A stretch of 64,000 nt of DNA from Azospirillum canadense (lineage in GTDB: Bacteria; Pseudomonadota; Alphaproteobacteria; Azospirillales; Azospirillaceae). The stretch spans positions 496,001 to 560,000 of the forward strand of contig NZ_JAOQNG010000003.1 in assembly GCF_025961225.1 (NCBI RefSeq), in the 5' to 3' direction. Positions 35,244 through 46,246 of the stretch are shown in pieces. A program made the position numbers and the translations under genes. Under the pieces are notes generated by a model. That model was not told the origin of the DNA. It did no database searches and worked only from the letters and a program-made list of their open reading frames with translations. The first letter of the stretch is position 1; every line of letters begins with the position of its first letter.

Positions 35244-36206
35244 GCCTTTACCTGCCTCAGACCTGGGCGGACGATCCGGAGCGGCGGCGCACCGCTGGCG
35301 TGCCCGCGGCGATCGGCTTTGAGACCAAACCGCAGCTCGCGCTCGGCCAAGTGCGCGCGGCCCTGGCCAAGGGTGTGCCCTGCGGGCTGGTGCTGAGCGA
35401 TGCCGGCTACGGCATCGACACGGACTTCCGCACGGAGCTGACCGAGCTTGGTCTGCGCTACGTCGTCGGCGTGCAATCTTCGATCAGCCTGTGGCCCCCC
35501 GGCCAGGAGCCATTGCCAGCCAAACCGTGGAGCGGTGTGGGCCGGCCTCCCAAGTTGAGGCGTCGGGATGCGGAGCACAAGCCCGTCTCGGCCTTGGACT
35601 TGGCCAAAAGCCTCTCGGTTCAGGCGTGGCGTACGATCACCTGGCGCGAGGGCACAAACGCTCCTCTGGCCTCGCGCTTTGCCGCGGTGCGCGTCCGGCC
35701 GGCGCATCGGGACGACTGGCGAAGCGACCCGCACGCCGAGGAATGGCTGCTGATCGAATGGCCCAAGGGGGAAAAGGAGCCGACCAAGTATTGGCTGTCC
35801 ACCCTGCCCAAGAGGACCACGCGGACTGAGTTGGTGGCCGCCGCCAAGGGGCGGTGGCGCATCGAACGCGATTATCGCGAACTCAAGCAAGAGGTTGGGC
35901 TCGGCCATTTCGAAGGGCGGGGCTGGCGCGGCTTTCATCATCACGCCAGCCTGTGCATCGCCGCCTACGGCTTTCTGGTCGCCGAGCGATGTCTTTTCCC
36001 CCCTGAGCACCGCTTCCAGCCCGGGCCGCGCCCGACACCTGTCGTTCCCGCAGAGTACAGGCCCCGAGGAGCTCGTGCGCCCTGAACGCCACGTGCCAAC
36101 CTCGATCGCCTCCGTCCGGCGCCTTATCTCAGTCGGCTTGGCCCGTCGCCTGCCCAGATGCCCGTGTTGCCTTCAGGCCTGCTCCCTGCAAAAGCACCGT
36201 TTATGA
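35244..36206 (+). pseudogene. IS701-type transposase, 5'-truncated and frameshifted
   Basis: The reading is IS4-superfamily from the first base after IS copy 4: FETKPQLALGQVRAALAKG, then LVLSDAGYGIDTDFRTEL with the second catalytic Asp. RWRIERDYRELKQEVGLGHF carries the YREMK-type Glu motif. The first Asp and N-terminal third are missing. Near 36072 a two-base loss stops the frame after YRPRGA. The family C-terminus (RPERHVPTSIASVRRL) continues in another frame to 36206. Confidence 0.85.
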
Positions 36207-36392
36207 CACAGTAGTACTATATGGCCACTCTCCGCGTAACCACGACGCTACATGCTAAAGGTTGAAGGCATTGTCGCATTCAACCGCCGATTGGCCACAT
36301 AAAACTTTCAAGAACCCGGATTTCGATAGCGCAGTCACCACGAATTGCACCACATGAATGGAGGGCGCTCGGGCAATTGGGAGGGCGCGGAG

Positions 36393-36752
36393 ATGACTGT
36401 TCCGAAGAACGCGGTGCTGCTGCGGATCTTCATCGGCGAGGACGACCGCCACGACGGCAAGCCGCTCTACGAGTGCATCGTCACGAAGGCGCGCGAGATG
36501 CACCTCGCCGGAGCCACCGTGCTGCGCGGCGGCATGGGCTTCGGGCACTCCAGCCGGGTGCACACCACCAAGATCCTCCGGCTCTCGCAGGATCTGCCGC
36601 TCGTCGTCGAGATCGTGGACAGTGAGGACAAGGTGAGCGCCTTACTCCCGGTTCTCGACAGCATGATGACGAGCGGCCTCGTCACGCTGGAGAAGATCCA
36701 AGTGCTCCAATATGGCCAGGAAACCATCCGCGAGCCGACGCGCCTGACCTGA
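36393..36752 (+). CDS. DUF190 protein (fluoride-resistance associated)
   Basis: 119 residues. DUF190 proteins often accompany crcB fluoride channels and have a PII-like fold. The family pattern is clear: AVLLRIFIGEDDRHDGKPLYE, AREMHLAGATVLRGGMGFGH, then LPLVVEIVDSEDKVSALLP. The ATG at 36393 follows GGAG; an upstream ATG at 36345 is in frame but less well placed. It is on the same strand as crcB, 274 bp upstream, with the riboswitch in between. Confidence 0.88.
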   Translation: MTVPKNAVLLRIFIGEDDRHDGKPLYECIVTKAREMHLAGATVLRGGMGFGHSSRVHTTKILRLSQDLPLVVEIVDSEDKVSALLPVLDSMMTSGLVTLEKIQVLQYGQETIREPTRLT

Positions 36753-36796
36753 GGCCAGCGAGCGGTTGATTTCCAGGCGAAGCCGGGTACCCTGCT

Positions 36797-36853
36797 TGGC
36801 GATGGGGATGGGGTCCCCCGAAACCGCCCGCGAGGGCCGATGACTCCTGCTGC
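36797..36853 (+). promoter_or_regulatory. Fluoride riboswitch (crcB motif)
   Basis: The core elements of the crcB motif appear in order: GGCGATGGGG, a C-run closing stem, AAACCGCCC, a GCGA loop, GGGC, then CGATGACTCCTGC. These match the conserved pseudoknot of fluoride riboswitches, including AACCGCC and TGATGACTCCT-type ends. It lies about 175 nt ahead of the crcB start and should switch crcB on when fluoride binds. Confidence 0.87.
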
Positions 36854-37026
36854 GCATGTCCGCGGTAGGAGACTGCCTGAGCCCCGCTGTTCCGGCTCTT
36901 CCCGCGTCCATGCGTCCACTCACGAGGAGACGTCGCTTGGTTGCGCATTGGACACCGGCCCATCCGTCTCATCGTCGGCGGCAGAGTCCTCCCACCCACC
37001 ATCCTCCGTTTCGTCCGAGAAGAACA

Positions 37027-37428
37027 ATGTTCCTGACCTACTCACTGGTTGCCCTTGGCGGCGCCATCGGCAGCGTTGCTCGCTTCTGGTGCTCCGGCTT
37101 CGTCGCCAACGCCCTCGGGCCAACGTTCCCCTGGGGCACCCTGGTGGTGAACATCGTTGGCTCGTTTGTCATCGGCTTCACGGCCACGCTGACCGGCCCA
37201 GATGGTCGCCTCTTCGTTTCCTCGGACGCACGTACCTTCGTGATGGTCGGCATCTGTGGGGGCTACACGACCTTCTCGTCCTTCTCCCTCCAGACGCTCA
37301 GCCTGATGCAGGACGGCGAGTGGCTCCAGGCCGGGTGGAACGTCGTGCTGTCGGTCGTGCTCTGCATGATCGCGGTCTGGCTCGGGCACATGGCCGCGGC
37401 CAGCCTCAATCAGCTGAAAGGAGCCTGA
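37027..37428 (+). CDS. crcB: Fluoride channel CrcB/Fluc
   Basis: A small inner-membrane fluoride-export channel that works as an inverted dimer. It has 133 residues and four membrane helices, normal length. GGAIGSVARFW, WGTLVVNIVGSFVIG and GICGGYTTFSSFSLQT are family signatures; the last holds the Phe-box residues lining the pores. GAGAAG precedes the ATG. The riboswitch upstream gives fluoride control. A second DUF190 gene begins right after its stop, so the ancestral locus was longer. Confidence 0.93.
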   Translation: MFLTYSLVALGGAIGSVARFWCSGFVANALGPTFPWGTLVVNIVGSFVIGFTATLTGPDGRLFVSSDARTFVMVGICGGYTTFSSFSLQTLSLMQDGEWLQAGWNVVLSVVLCMIAVWLGHMAAASLNQLKGA

Positions 37429-37429
37429 T

Positions 37430-37509
37430 TCATGCGGCCTCAACCGAGGCCGTGCTGCTGCGCGTCCACACCAGCGAGCAGGACATCTGCGGCGGAAAGC
37501 CCTTCTACG
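37430..37509 (+). pseudogene. Second DUF190 gene, N-terminal fragment cut by IS6
   Basis: Directly after crcB, AAGGAG precedes a frame reading EAVLLRVHTSEQDICGGKPFYG. This is the start of a DUF190 protein. The in-frame start is unclear; an ATT or a GTG is possible, because the nearby ATG is in another frame. After FYG the sequence becomes the end of an IS6 element. No remainder of the gene is found on the far side. Confidence 0.75.
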
Positions 37510-38353
37510 GGTTCCGTTGCAAAGTTTGACGGTTGGTGCGGAGAGCCGCGGCGTCCGTGTCGTCAGCCGGCAACACCGAACAGACCGGCGATGAAGGTCG
37601 CCTGGGCGGGCATGTCGTTGGCGGGAATGGCGGCGACTTGTCCTTTGCGCACCATCGCCATGATTTCGTAGCCGGTGATCGTCCGACGCGGCATGTGGAA
37701 GCCCTGAAACCCGAGCCCCGACCGAACCAGCCGCTTGATGCGCCGGTGATCTTGTTCAACAATATTGTTAAGATACTTCACTTGACGGAGCTTGGCGAAG
37801 CGCCACAGCTCGCCGTCCTTCTTCATCGCCATGGTCGCGCTCGGATAGGCAGCGTTCTTGCCGACGGTGATGGTGCGCGGGTTGACCGTGTGGGCCTGCC
37901 TCAGGGCTTTGCGGAAGAAGCGCCGCGCGGCCGCGTCATCACGCTTGGCGCTGAGCAGGAAATCGATGGCCTGTCCGCGCCCATCGACGGCACGGTACAG
38001 ATACACCCACCGCCCCTTCACCTTGACATACGTCTCGTCGACCCGCCACGAGCCGGTCGTCATCCGCAGGTGCGGGCGGAGGCGCCGGTCCAGTTCCGGG
38101 GCGTAGGCCTGGATCCAGCGGTAGAGCATGGTGTGGTCGACCGAAACGCCGCGGTCGGCCAGCATGCACTCGAGATCGCGGTAGCTGATTGGGAACTGCA
38201 GGGACCAGCGCACCGCCCACAAGATGACGTTGGACGTGAATTGCCGTCCTTTGAACGGGTTCCTCTTCGACCGCATCACCCTGTCACCCCAGCTGCCGAA
38301 CCGGCCAGGGTTCTACGCGATCTGGCCTGCGTGGCAAACCCTGCAACAGAACC
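37510..38353 (-). mobile_element. IS6-family insertion sequence
   Basis: About 844 bp. Ends are GGTTCCGTTGCAAAGTTTG and, inverted, GGTTCTGTTGCAGGGTTTG, typical of IS6. The 8-bp flanks CTTCTACG and GACCTCCA differ, so one side was probably lost by IS6-mediated deletion. This fits the missing rest of the DUF190 gene. Confidence 0.88.
37563..38279 (-). CDS. IS6 family transposase
   Basis: A DDE transposase of 238 residues, full length for IS6. DETYVKVKGRWVYLYRAVDG holds the first Asp, DFLLSAKRDDAAARRFF the second. The Glu lies in a region usually reading NNIVEQDHR, present here as LNNIVEQDHRRIKRLV. The N-terminus, ILWAVRWSLQFPISYRDLE, is typical. The frame is intact. IS6 elements move replicatively and cause deletions and cointegrates. 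Confidence 0.93.
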   Translation of the reverse strand: MMRSKRNPFKGRQFTSNVILWAVRWSLQFPISYRDLECMLADRGVSVDHTMLYRWIQAYAPELDRRLRPHLRMTTGSWRVDETYVKVKGRWVYLYRAVDGRGQAIDFLLSAKRDDAAARRFFRKALRQAHTVNPRTITVGKNAAYPSATMAMKKDGELWRFAKLRQVKYLNNIVEQDHRRIKRLVRSGLGFQGFHMPRRTITGYEIMAMVRKGQVAAIPANDMPAQATFIAGLFGVAG

Positions 38354-38584
38354 GACCTCCATACCCAAGACCCGTAGGCACGACCAGGCAGTACGATGAT
38401 GCGGGAGAAATCGATCGTGTTTCAGCGGCCCATGTGCCAGTGAGCGGTTGATCATCGCTCACCGGCGGGACGAACCAACGCGGGTGAGGGGGCGAGGTCC
38501 TCAGCCCGAACGGGCCAAAAGGGGCGTGCGCCACGGGCCAAGCTCAGTAACAGCGCCCACCCCTAAAGGGCCAATGTTACGGCA

Positions 38585-40657
38585 TTAGGCCGTCCGGATG
38601 GCACCGAGGAACCGCTCCACCTCACCCCGCAGGCGGTCCGTCTCGGCGGTGACGCGGCCGGCGGCGTCGGTGACCTGCCCGGCGGCGCTGCCGGTCTGAC
38701 CAGCGGCTTGGCGCAGGGTGGCGATGTTGTCCGAAACCTCCTGCGTGCCACGGGCCGCCTGCTGGACGTTGTCGGCGATCTCCTGGGTGGCGGCCCCTTG
38801 CTCCTCGATCGCCGCCGCGATGGCCGTGGCGATCTCGTTGAGCTGGCCGATGGTCGCCGCGATGCCCTGCATGGCCTCGGCGGCCCCGGTCGTCGCCCCC
38901 TGGATCTCGCTCACCTTCGCCTGAATCTCCTCGGTGGCCCGCCCGGTCTGGGTGGCCAGAGCCTTGACCTCCGAGGCGACCACGGCGAAGCCTTTGCCGG
39001 CCTCCCCGGCTCGCGCCGCCTCAATGGTGGCGTTCAGCGCCAGCAGGTTGGTTTGTCCGGCGATGGAGTTGATCAGACCGACCACCGTGTCGATCTGCTG
39101 GGCAGTGTCCGCCAGGGTGCTCACCAGCCCGTCGATGCGCCGGGCGTCCTCCACCGCTCGCGCCGAAATGGTCGTGGAGGTGGTCACTTGGCGCCCGATC
39201 TCCTGGATGGACGCGGCGAGTTCCTCGGTGGCCGCGGCGACCGTCTGCACGTTCGACGAGGTTTGCTCAGACGCGGCGGCGGCGTTGTTGGCCTGCCCGC
39301 TCGTGTGCTCCGCCGTGCCGGACATGGCGTGCGAGGTCTGGGCCATGGTGGAACTGGCCGTGCCCAGCGCCAGCAACACCGCACCAACCACCGCCTGGAA
39401 GTCGGCCACTGCCGCCTCAAGGGCCTCCCGCCGCCGCTCGCGCGCCTCGGCCGCAGCCGCTTGCTCGGCTTCGAGTTCCTGGCTGTGCAACGCTTGCCGG
39501 CGCAGTTGCTCCAACGCGAGGCTCATGCGGCCAAGCTCGTCCTCGTAGCCGGTGGAGGGGACGGGGGCGGTGTAGTTCTTCCGTGTGAGCTGGTCGACCG
39601 CGTGGGTGAGCGCACCGATGGGCCGGCGGAACCGGCGGACGAGGAACACGGCCGTCCAACCGGTGATCAGGACGGCCGCCAGCAACAGGCCACTGGCGAT
39701 GAGCAGGCGCGTGCGTGCCTCGGCGACGTCCTCGTCGGCCAGACGGCCCACCTCGTCCAACGCACGGGCGCCGATCTCCATGAGCGGGCCCAGGGACGAC
39801 GTGCAGAGCTTATTCCACGCATCGGCTGCCATCGCCGGCTGGCCCGACCCATCGAACTTGGCGAGGACAGCGTCCTGCGCCGCCCGGTTGGCCATCACTG
39901 ATGTGTAGGCCGTTTCCAAAAGGCCGCGCACCGCCATGGGGGCGCCGGGACGGCTCAGCAGATCCTTGAGCTTGTTCCACGACAGGTCGGCCCCACCGCG
40001 GTTCGCCGCAAAGGCGCGAAGCTGGTCGGTGCTCAGCGGCTTGCTGGTCACGACATTGCCCCGCACCTGCGAGCACTCACGGCCGGTGAAGTCGCGCGCA
40101 TCCCACGCGGCTTGGCGCACCAGAATCATTTCCGCGATGCGCGGGCTTTGCATCCGGGTCTCGTTGGCCATGGCGAGCGACGCCGCGGCGATCGCATCGA
40201 TGACGCCGCCCATCGCCTTGTACCAAGCGTCGGTGTTCTTGATGTCCCGCTGCGTCTTCGGTCGATCCGCTTCGGTGAGAATGGCTTGGTAGGTGGAAGC
40301 GATGGCGCTCCAGCGGCTTTCGATCTCACGGCCGAGTTGCGGTCCGTCGGGCAATCGAGCTCCGGCAATGGCCTCCACGACGGCGCGCATGTCCGCTTCC
40401 GAATCCTTGTGCACCGTCTCAAGTGCACCGCGTGGTGTGTCGCTGGCGAGCAGCAGGTTCTGGACGTCCCCCCGGCGCAGGCGGATCTTTTTCATACGGT
40501 CGAATGCGGCCCGATCGGCGGCTGTCAGCTCCTTGGCCCGCTGGCTGTGCCCCCAATCGGAGGCGGCGTCGACGATCGCGTAGCCGAGTACGGAACACAG
40601 CAAAAGGCCGATAGCACCCACGCTGGCGGTCATCACCGTCGTAAGGGATTGTCTCAT
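38585..40657 (-). CDS. Methyl-accepting chemotaxis protein
   Basis: A chemoreceptor of 690 residues. It has a membrane helix near residues 8-30, a periplasmic helical sensor of about 290 residues, a second helix near 320-342, then HAMP (RRFRRPIGALTHAVDQLTRK). A long coiled-coil signalling domain follows. The conserved hairpin tip is intact (LINSIAGQTNLLALNATIEA and RAGEAGKGFAVVASEVKALA). The C-terminus lacks a CheB/CheR-binding pentapeptide. The ligand is unknown; the all-helical sensor resembles four-helix-bundle types. It stands alone, as many orphan receptors do. Confidence 0.93.
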   Translation of the reverse strand: MRQSLTTVMTASVGAIGLLLCSVLGYAIVDAASDWGHSQRAKELTAADRAAFDRMKKIRLRRGDVQNLLLASDTPRGALETVHKDSEADMRAVVEAIAGARLPDGPQLGREIESRWSAIASTYQAILTEADRPKTQRDIKNTDAWYKAMGGVIDAIAAASLAMANETRMQSPRIAEMILVRQAAWDARDFTGRECSQVRGNVVTSKPLSTDQLRAFAANRGGADLSWNKLKDLLSRPGAPMAVRGLLETAYTSVMANRAAQDAVLAKFDGSGQPAMAADAWNKLCTSSLGPLMEIGARALDEVGRLADEDVAEARTRLLIASGLLLAAVLITGWTAVFLVRRFRRPIGALTHAVDQLTRKNYTAPVPSTGYEDELGRMSLALEQLRRQALHSQELEAEQAAAAEARERRREALEAAVADFQAVVGAVLLALGTASSTMAQTSHAMSGTAEHTSGQANNAAAASEQTSSNVQTVAAATEELAASIQEIGRQVTTSTTISARAVEDARRIDGLVSTLADTAQQIDTVVGLINSIAGQTNLLALNATIEAARAGEAGKGFAVVASEVKALATQTGRATEEIQAKVSEIQGATTGAAEAMQGIAATIGQLNEIATAIAAAIEEQGAATQEIADNVQQAARGTQEVSDNIATLRQAAGQTGSAAGQVTDAAGRVTAETDRLRGEVERFLGAIRTA

Positions 40658-40936
40658 GTCGCTTCCCTATGATGTCGCTGCTCTTTTTGGTGGCAGCTCG
40701 TTTCCCTTTGAAAAACAAATGGCCACAAATTTATAACGAATGATTACCAAATTTGGGCAAAGGAGCGATGTCACGGCCATCGCATGCCCGATGCGAACGT
40801 GCGAATCCTGGCAGTCTCTGTTGACCGCCATGGCCCCGTGGCGCCACGTGGGCTGCTCCCGCACGACCCGACACGGCATCGTCACATTAACTTGAGCGAT
40901 GCCGTGAAAAGGCGTGCAGCGGAGCGGTGGCCGTCC

Positions 40937-41610
40937 TTATGCTGCGGTGCGAGCACACGTCTCCTCTTTCCAGACAGCGAGAGCCCCGGCGCGGTGTACA
41001 CGATACTCGGCCGCACCCATCCGGTGTCGGCGAGGGTGGGAGTGCTGGTGAATGGGGCCATGTGCGGAGAGAAACTGCTGTGCTTGCCGAGGTGACTTGA
41101 ACGTTTCATCCGTCGCTCGCGTAGCCGGGGCGGCGGATGCGAGTGCTCGCCCCGGGGGATGAGTTTGGCCTTGGCGGCTCCAGACGATTTCAGGCCGTCG
41201 GTGATGACGCCCCGCGGCACGTCGAGCAAGCCCTTCAACAGCTTCGTGAAAAAGCGCTTGGCGGCTTTGGTCGTGCGCCGGCTTTGCACCAGGATGTCGA
41301 GCACCGCGCCGTCCTGGTCGACCGCACGCCAGAGATCGTGCTGGACGCCGTTGATCCGGATGAAGACCTGATCCAAGTGCCAGTGGTCGCCGGGTTTCGG
41401 CCGCCGGCGGCGCAGCCGGATGGCGAAGGTCTGGGCAAACTTGCGGCACCAGGGCCGCACCCTCTCGTAGGAGACCTCGACACTGCGCTCGGCCAGGAGC
41501 CGCTCGACATCGCGGAAGCTGAGCGGGAACGTGTGGTACAGCCAAACGGCGTGCGCGATCAGCTCGGCGGGAAAGCGATGGCGGTAGTGGGGATCGGGAT
41601 CACGTCTCAT
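40937..41610 (-). pseudogene. IS6-family transposase, decayed
   Basis: It starts MRRDPDPHYRHRFPAEL with IS6-type YHTFPLSFRDVERLLAER. The first Asp lies in HWHLDQVFIRINGVQ and the second in GVITDGLKSS. About 12 residues, including the expected YLNNRAENSH core with the catalytic Glu, are deleted in frame at PRGEHSHPPPRL. One base is also lost after RRMKR, so the tail (FKSPRQAQQFLSAHGPI) continues in another frame. It is unrelated in sequence detail to the IS6 at 37510. Confidence 0.85.
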
Positions 41611-41670
41611 TCCGTCAGCATGCCCAACCCAGACCACGATCGCCATCCCCGAGGTTTCCGTGACAATGCC

Positions 41671-41955
41671 GCGCCAGCTTCGGTCCAGATCGCGTCGACC
41701 GCCTGCTGTCCGCGGCCATGGCCGCAAGCTCGGTCATCGCCTCATCCACGAAGGCATCGACGTCGGAGAACGCGTCCCACGAGGCCGGCGTGGTGCTTGC
41801 GGGATGAACGGCGGTGCCCATAGACTACGTTTCCAAGAGGTCAGAACGAAGCCCGCAGAGCTACCAGACCGCTCCGCCACCGCACCACCCTGTTCAGCTG
41901 AAAGTAGCATACTGCTCCGCGCCGGCCAGGATCCCTCGGCTACAAACATGTTCTC
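41671..41955 (-). mobile_element. Remnant of an IS5-family element (start end only)
   Basis: The minus-strand frame from the ATG at 41821 (MGTAVHPASTTPASWDAF, FVDEAMTELAAM) matches the start of the element at 60948..61961. The flanking 130 bp and terminal repeat (GCTACAAACATGTTCTC at about 41939-41955) match as well. The rest is cut off at about 41671 by the IS6-type remnant. Confidence 0.75.
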
Positions 41956-42033
41956 AGCGCCAACGCGACGAACCGGATAAACTCTTCCTGAAATGCCGCT
42001 TAAATGAGTCCGGCATCCTCATCTGGGAACCCT

Positions 42034-42269
42034 TCAGGCGCCGGCCGTATCACCGGCATCGACCTCGTGCAGGCGGTGTGGGCGCGACTGGGACCGGCCA
42101 TGCCGGGGCTCATCCTGAGCGGCGACACTGGGCTTGGTCGCCTTCTCGCCATGAAGGCGAGCGGCTGCCATCTCCTGCACAAGCCGCTTTACCGGACCAG
42201 CTGCGGGCGGCCGTCGAGGAGGCGCTCACGGTGGTGCCGGCGGGCGCGGCTCCCGACCCGGTGCCGTGA
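42034..42269 (+). pseudogene. Response-regulator receiver domain, C-terminal remnant
   Basis: One frame reads TGIDLVQAVWARLGPAMPGL, LILSGDTG and CHLLHKPL, which fits a receiver domain from alpha-3 to the conserved Lys-Pro. Near 42185 the match shifts frame to PDQLRAAVEEALTVVP, the last helix. The phosphoacceptor part is absent. It is probably the end of a hybrid histidine kinase. Confidence 0.7.
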
Positions 42270-42321
42270 CCCTGTCCGCCGGCCGCCCTTGGCCACGCGA
42301 TCGGAAGAAGGAAACGACACC

Positions 42322-42549
42322 ATGACGGTGTGGCATCCAATCCGCACCCCTGGTGGCCGTCCGGGGGACGGGGCCTGGACGCGCCTGGGGAAATGACAAA
42401 CCGAGGTCTTCCGCTGTGAAAGCTCGCCGGAGGAATGGTGGTGGGAGGCGCTGCAAGACGGTGACCGACGCGTGATGATGGGACGGGCGCACACGCGTGA
42501 AGCCGCGCAGGCGTTTGCGGAAGGTAGGATCCGTTTGCAAGGGCCGTGA
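42322..42549 (+). pseudogene. Small hypothetical gene with an in-frame stop
   Basis: ATG at 42322 opens MTVWHPIRTPGGRPGDGAW; a TGA at 42394-42396 interrupts after LGK. The same frame continues with coding-like composition (VFRCESSPEEWWWEALQDG, AHTREAAQAFAEGRIRL) to the TGA at 42547. The family is unknown. Either a nonsense mutation or TGA readthrough could apply; mutation is far more likely. Confidence 0.45.
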
Positions 42550-42613
42550 TGCTGCTGCGGACAGCGTGCGGCGCCTGCACGACCCGCCGTGAGTCGCTTG
42601 CCCGAACGGTGGC

Positions 42614-42639
42614 GCGGCTGGCCGCTGCGGGCCAGCCGC
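42614..42639 (-). terminator. Hairpin after groEL
   Basis: A 10-bp perfect stem, GCGGCTGGCC (42614-42623) with GGCCAGCCGC (42630-42639), lies ten bases past the groEL stop. There is no T-tract, so its efficiency is uncertain. Confidence 0.5.
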
Positions 42640-42648
42640 CGTGAGGAC

Positions 42649-44283
<1,635 letters not shown>

Positions 44284-44321
44284 GGCTCAACCCTCCCTTG
44301 GCAACGCATGGACCGCGACGC

Positions 44322-44372
44322 TCAGGCGGTTATGACCGCCATGATGTCGGTCTCCTTCATGATGACATTATC
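44322..44372 (-). pseudogene. groES: groES C-terminal remnant
   Basis: On the minus strand just ahead of groEL a frame reads DNVIMKETDIMAVITA and stops. This resembles the C-terminus of GroES (the LIMKESDIMGV-type end). The spacing to groEL, 38 nt, is what a groES-groEL operon would have. Upstream of GGATAAT the similarity ends. The span is short, so the call rests on motif plus position. Confidence 0.55.
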
Positions 44373-44566
44373 CATCCTATGGAACTAATTGGAAAGTGGC
44401 CGTGGTCTCTATCCGGAAGTGCAACTCTTGTATCAGTACAAGAGCTTACCGGCTTCGGGGGTCAGGATGGGCACGCACTCTTCCCACATCGATCTGGCGG
44501 AACAGCGGCGCCTTCAGAAGATGCGTGATGCCAAGGTGCCGGTGGCGGTCAGATCAACGAGGGGTC

Positions 44567-44887
44567 GGCGCGCTCGATGAGGCGTTTGCCATTGTCGCGC
44601 GCAACAGTGAGCGCTTCTACGAAGCGGAACTGCACCGACTGCAGGGCGGGATGGTTTCCGCTGATGCGGCTGCGGCGTGCTTTGCCGAGGCCCTTGCCGT
44701 CGCCCAGCGCCAGCGCGCCCGATGTTTTGAACTCCCGACCGCAACGACGTTCGCGCAACGGGGCGACGCGGTATCCGCGGCTCATTTGGAGGGCATTCTC
44801 GCATGGTTCAACGAAGGATTCGAGACCGCCGACCTGACCGAAGCCAAAATCCAGCTAAATGAGGGCATAGCGCCCATTGTCAGATAA
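44567..44887 (+). pseudogene. Adenylate-cyclase-type ATPase, C-terminal TPR fragment
   Basis: The frame reads NSERFYEAELHRLQGGMVSA, ACFAEALAVAQRQRARCFEL and GILAWFNEGFETADLTEAK. These are the last repeats of large AAA-type adenylate/guanylate cyclase proteins with TPR tails. The N-terminal thousand or so residues are missing. No start of its own is seen. Confidence 0.7.
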
Positions 44888-45196
44888 ACAACGCCAAGGC
44901 CGACTGATTCAGGAGCATGGAATTACGCGACCAGCTGTTGTGCATTGACATTAAGCGGTCGGACACTGTTCTCTTATGCGGGCTGCGGGGTCAAGTCCTC
45001 CGGGATGCCTCGGCTTTGCGGGTTGGCGTGAACTGACCGGTTTCAGTGTTCTCTCCGCGGTCGGCACAAGGCCGCCGCATGACGCCGTTCCGCTGGCCGA
45101 AGCGGAACTCGACGGATCCACACGCTCATGCCGCGGCTCCTTCCTGTGACCAGTGGAACTCCGAGCCGTCCGTCCACATGCGGTGCGGCACGATGC
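44888..45196. other. Spacer with no supported gene
   Basis: The stretch between two decayed elements holds only short shadow frames; no hairpin or promoter stands out. Confidence 0.4.
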
Positions 45197-46190
45197 GACG
45201 TTGTTGCAGCGAGGCGGAGATTGCGGGTGGCGGGACGGCATCGTAGGAGAGGGGCCGCGGCTCACTCCAAGTTCTGATCCGACCGATGCCGTTCGAAGCC
45301 AGCACCGCTCGCCGCCACCACATCCCCAGGCAGCGGTACCGGGTTCGCAACTGGAGGGAGTGTGATGCGGCGCTGCGGACGCGTGGCAGCCTAACCGTCT
45401 GGTTCAGCGACGAGGCCGTGGAGCGTTGGCGTGCCGCGACGCGAGCCACACCGGGCGGGCAACGTACCTACTCCGACCTGGCGATCCTCACGACGTTGAT
45501 GCTGCGCGCGATGTTCCGCCCCCACCAGCAACAACCTCGGAGCCGGTTCGCCTGTTGGTCGACAGCACCGGTGTGAAGCTGTGCGGCCGCGGTGACTGGC
45601 TGGTCGAGAAGCACGGCACGCGCCGGCGCCGCGCGTGGCGGAAGCTGCACATCGGCCTGGACGCCGCCACCGGGCGCATCGGCACCGCGACACTGACCGA
45701 CCATGACGTGGACGACGCCTCACAAGTCGGCCGACTGCTGGACCGGATCCACGAGCCCCTCGATGCTGTCATCGCGGACGGCGCCTACGACCAGAGCGGC
45801 GTCCATGCGGCTGTGAACAAGCGGCATCCGGAAGCGGTCGTGGTCGTGCCGCCGCGCTCCACCGCGGTGCTGAGCGATACCGCGCAGAGCGAGCCAACAC
45901 CGCGGGATCGGCATCCGCAGGCCATCGCCGAAGGTGGCCGCAGGGCATGGCAGGCGACGTCCGGCTACAACGTGCGCGCGCTCGTGGAGGCCTTCTTCAG
46001 CCGCTACAAACACGTGATCGGGGAGGGGCTCCGCTTCCACGCCGACGACCGGCAGCAGACCGAGATTGGTGTCGCCGTCCTGGTCCGGAACCGCATGCTC
46101 GACCGTGGACGTCCGGACTCCGTGCGCATCGCGTAATCAACAGCGCCAGCCACACCGTCAGAAGCTCCACCGCCTCGATGCACCAACGCC
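45197..46190 (+). mobile_element. Decayed IS903-group element
   Basis: About 994 bp, bounded by GACGTTGTTGCAGCGAGGCGG and the inverse of GGCGTTGGTGCATCGAGGCGG. The ends are related to those of the four-copy 1114-bp element, so the same transposase might act on them. The 9-bp flanks GCACGATGC and CCTTGGAGG differ. Confidence 0.75.
45286..46136 (+). pseudogene. IS5 family transposase with internal deletion
   Basis: The first frame (RRHHIPRQRYRVRNWRECDA, GSLTVWFSDEAVERW) ends near 45520, where the second begins (VRLLVDSTGVKLCGRGDW). The helix with RQTEGLLGS and VPDHTTISRR, about 60 codons, is missing, and the frame is shifted. The rest is good: AVIADGAYDQSGV, YNVRALVEAFFSRYKHVIGE. It is inactive by itself. 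Confidence 0.85.
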
Positions 46191-46246
46191 CCTTGGAGGC
46201 GTTCCAGCGCGGCAGCGCCTGACCGGAGGGCCGGAATCGGACGCAA

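Noticed and set aside
36840..37428. A long frame spanning the crcB leader and gene
   Set aside because: It is out of frame with crcB; only its last 26 codons, after crcB, are real and belong to the DUF190 fragment.
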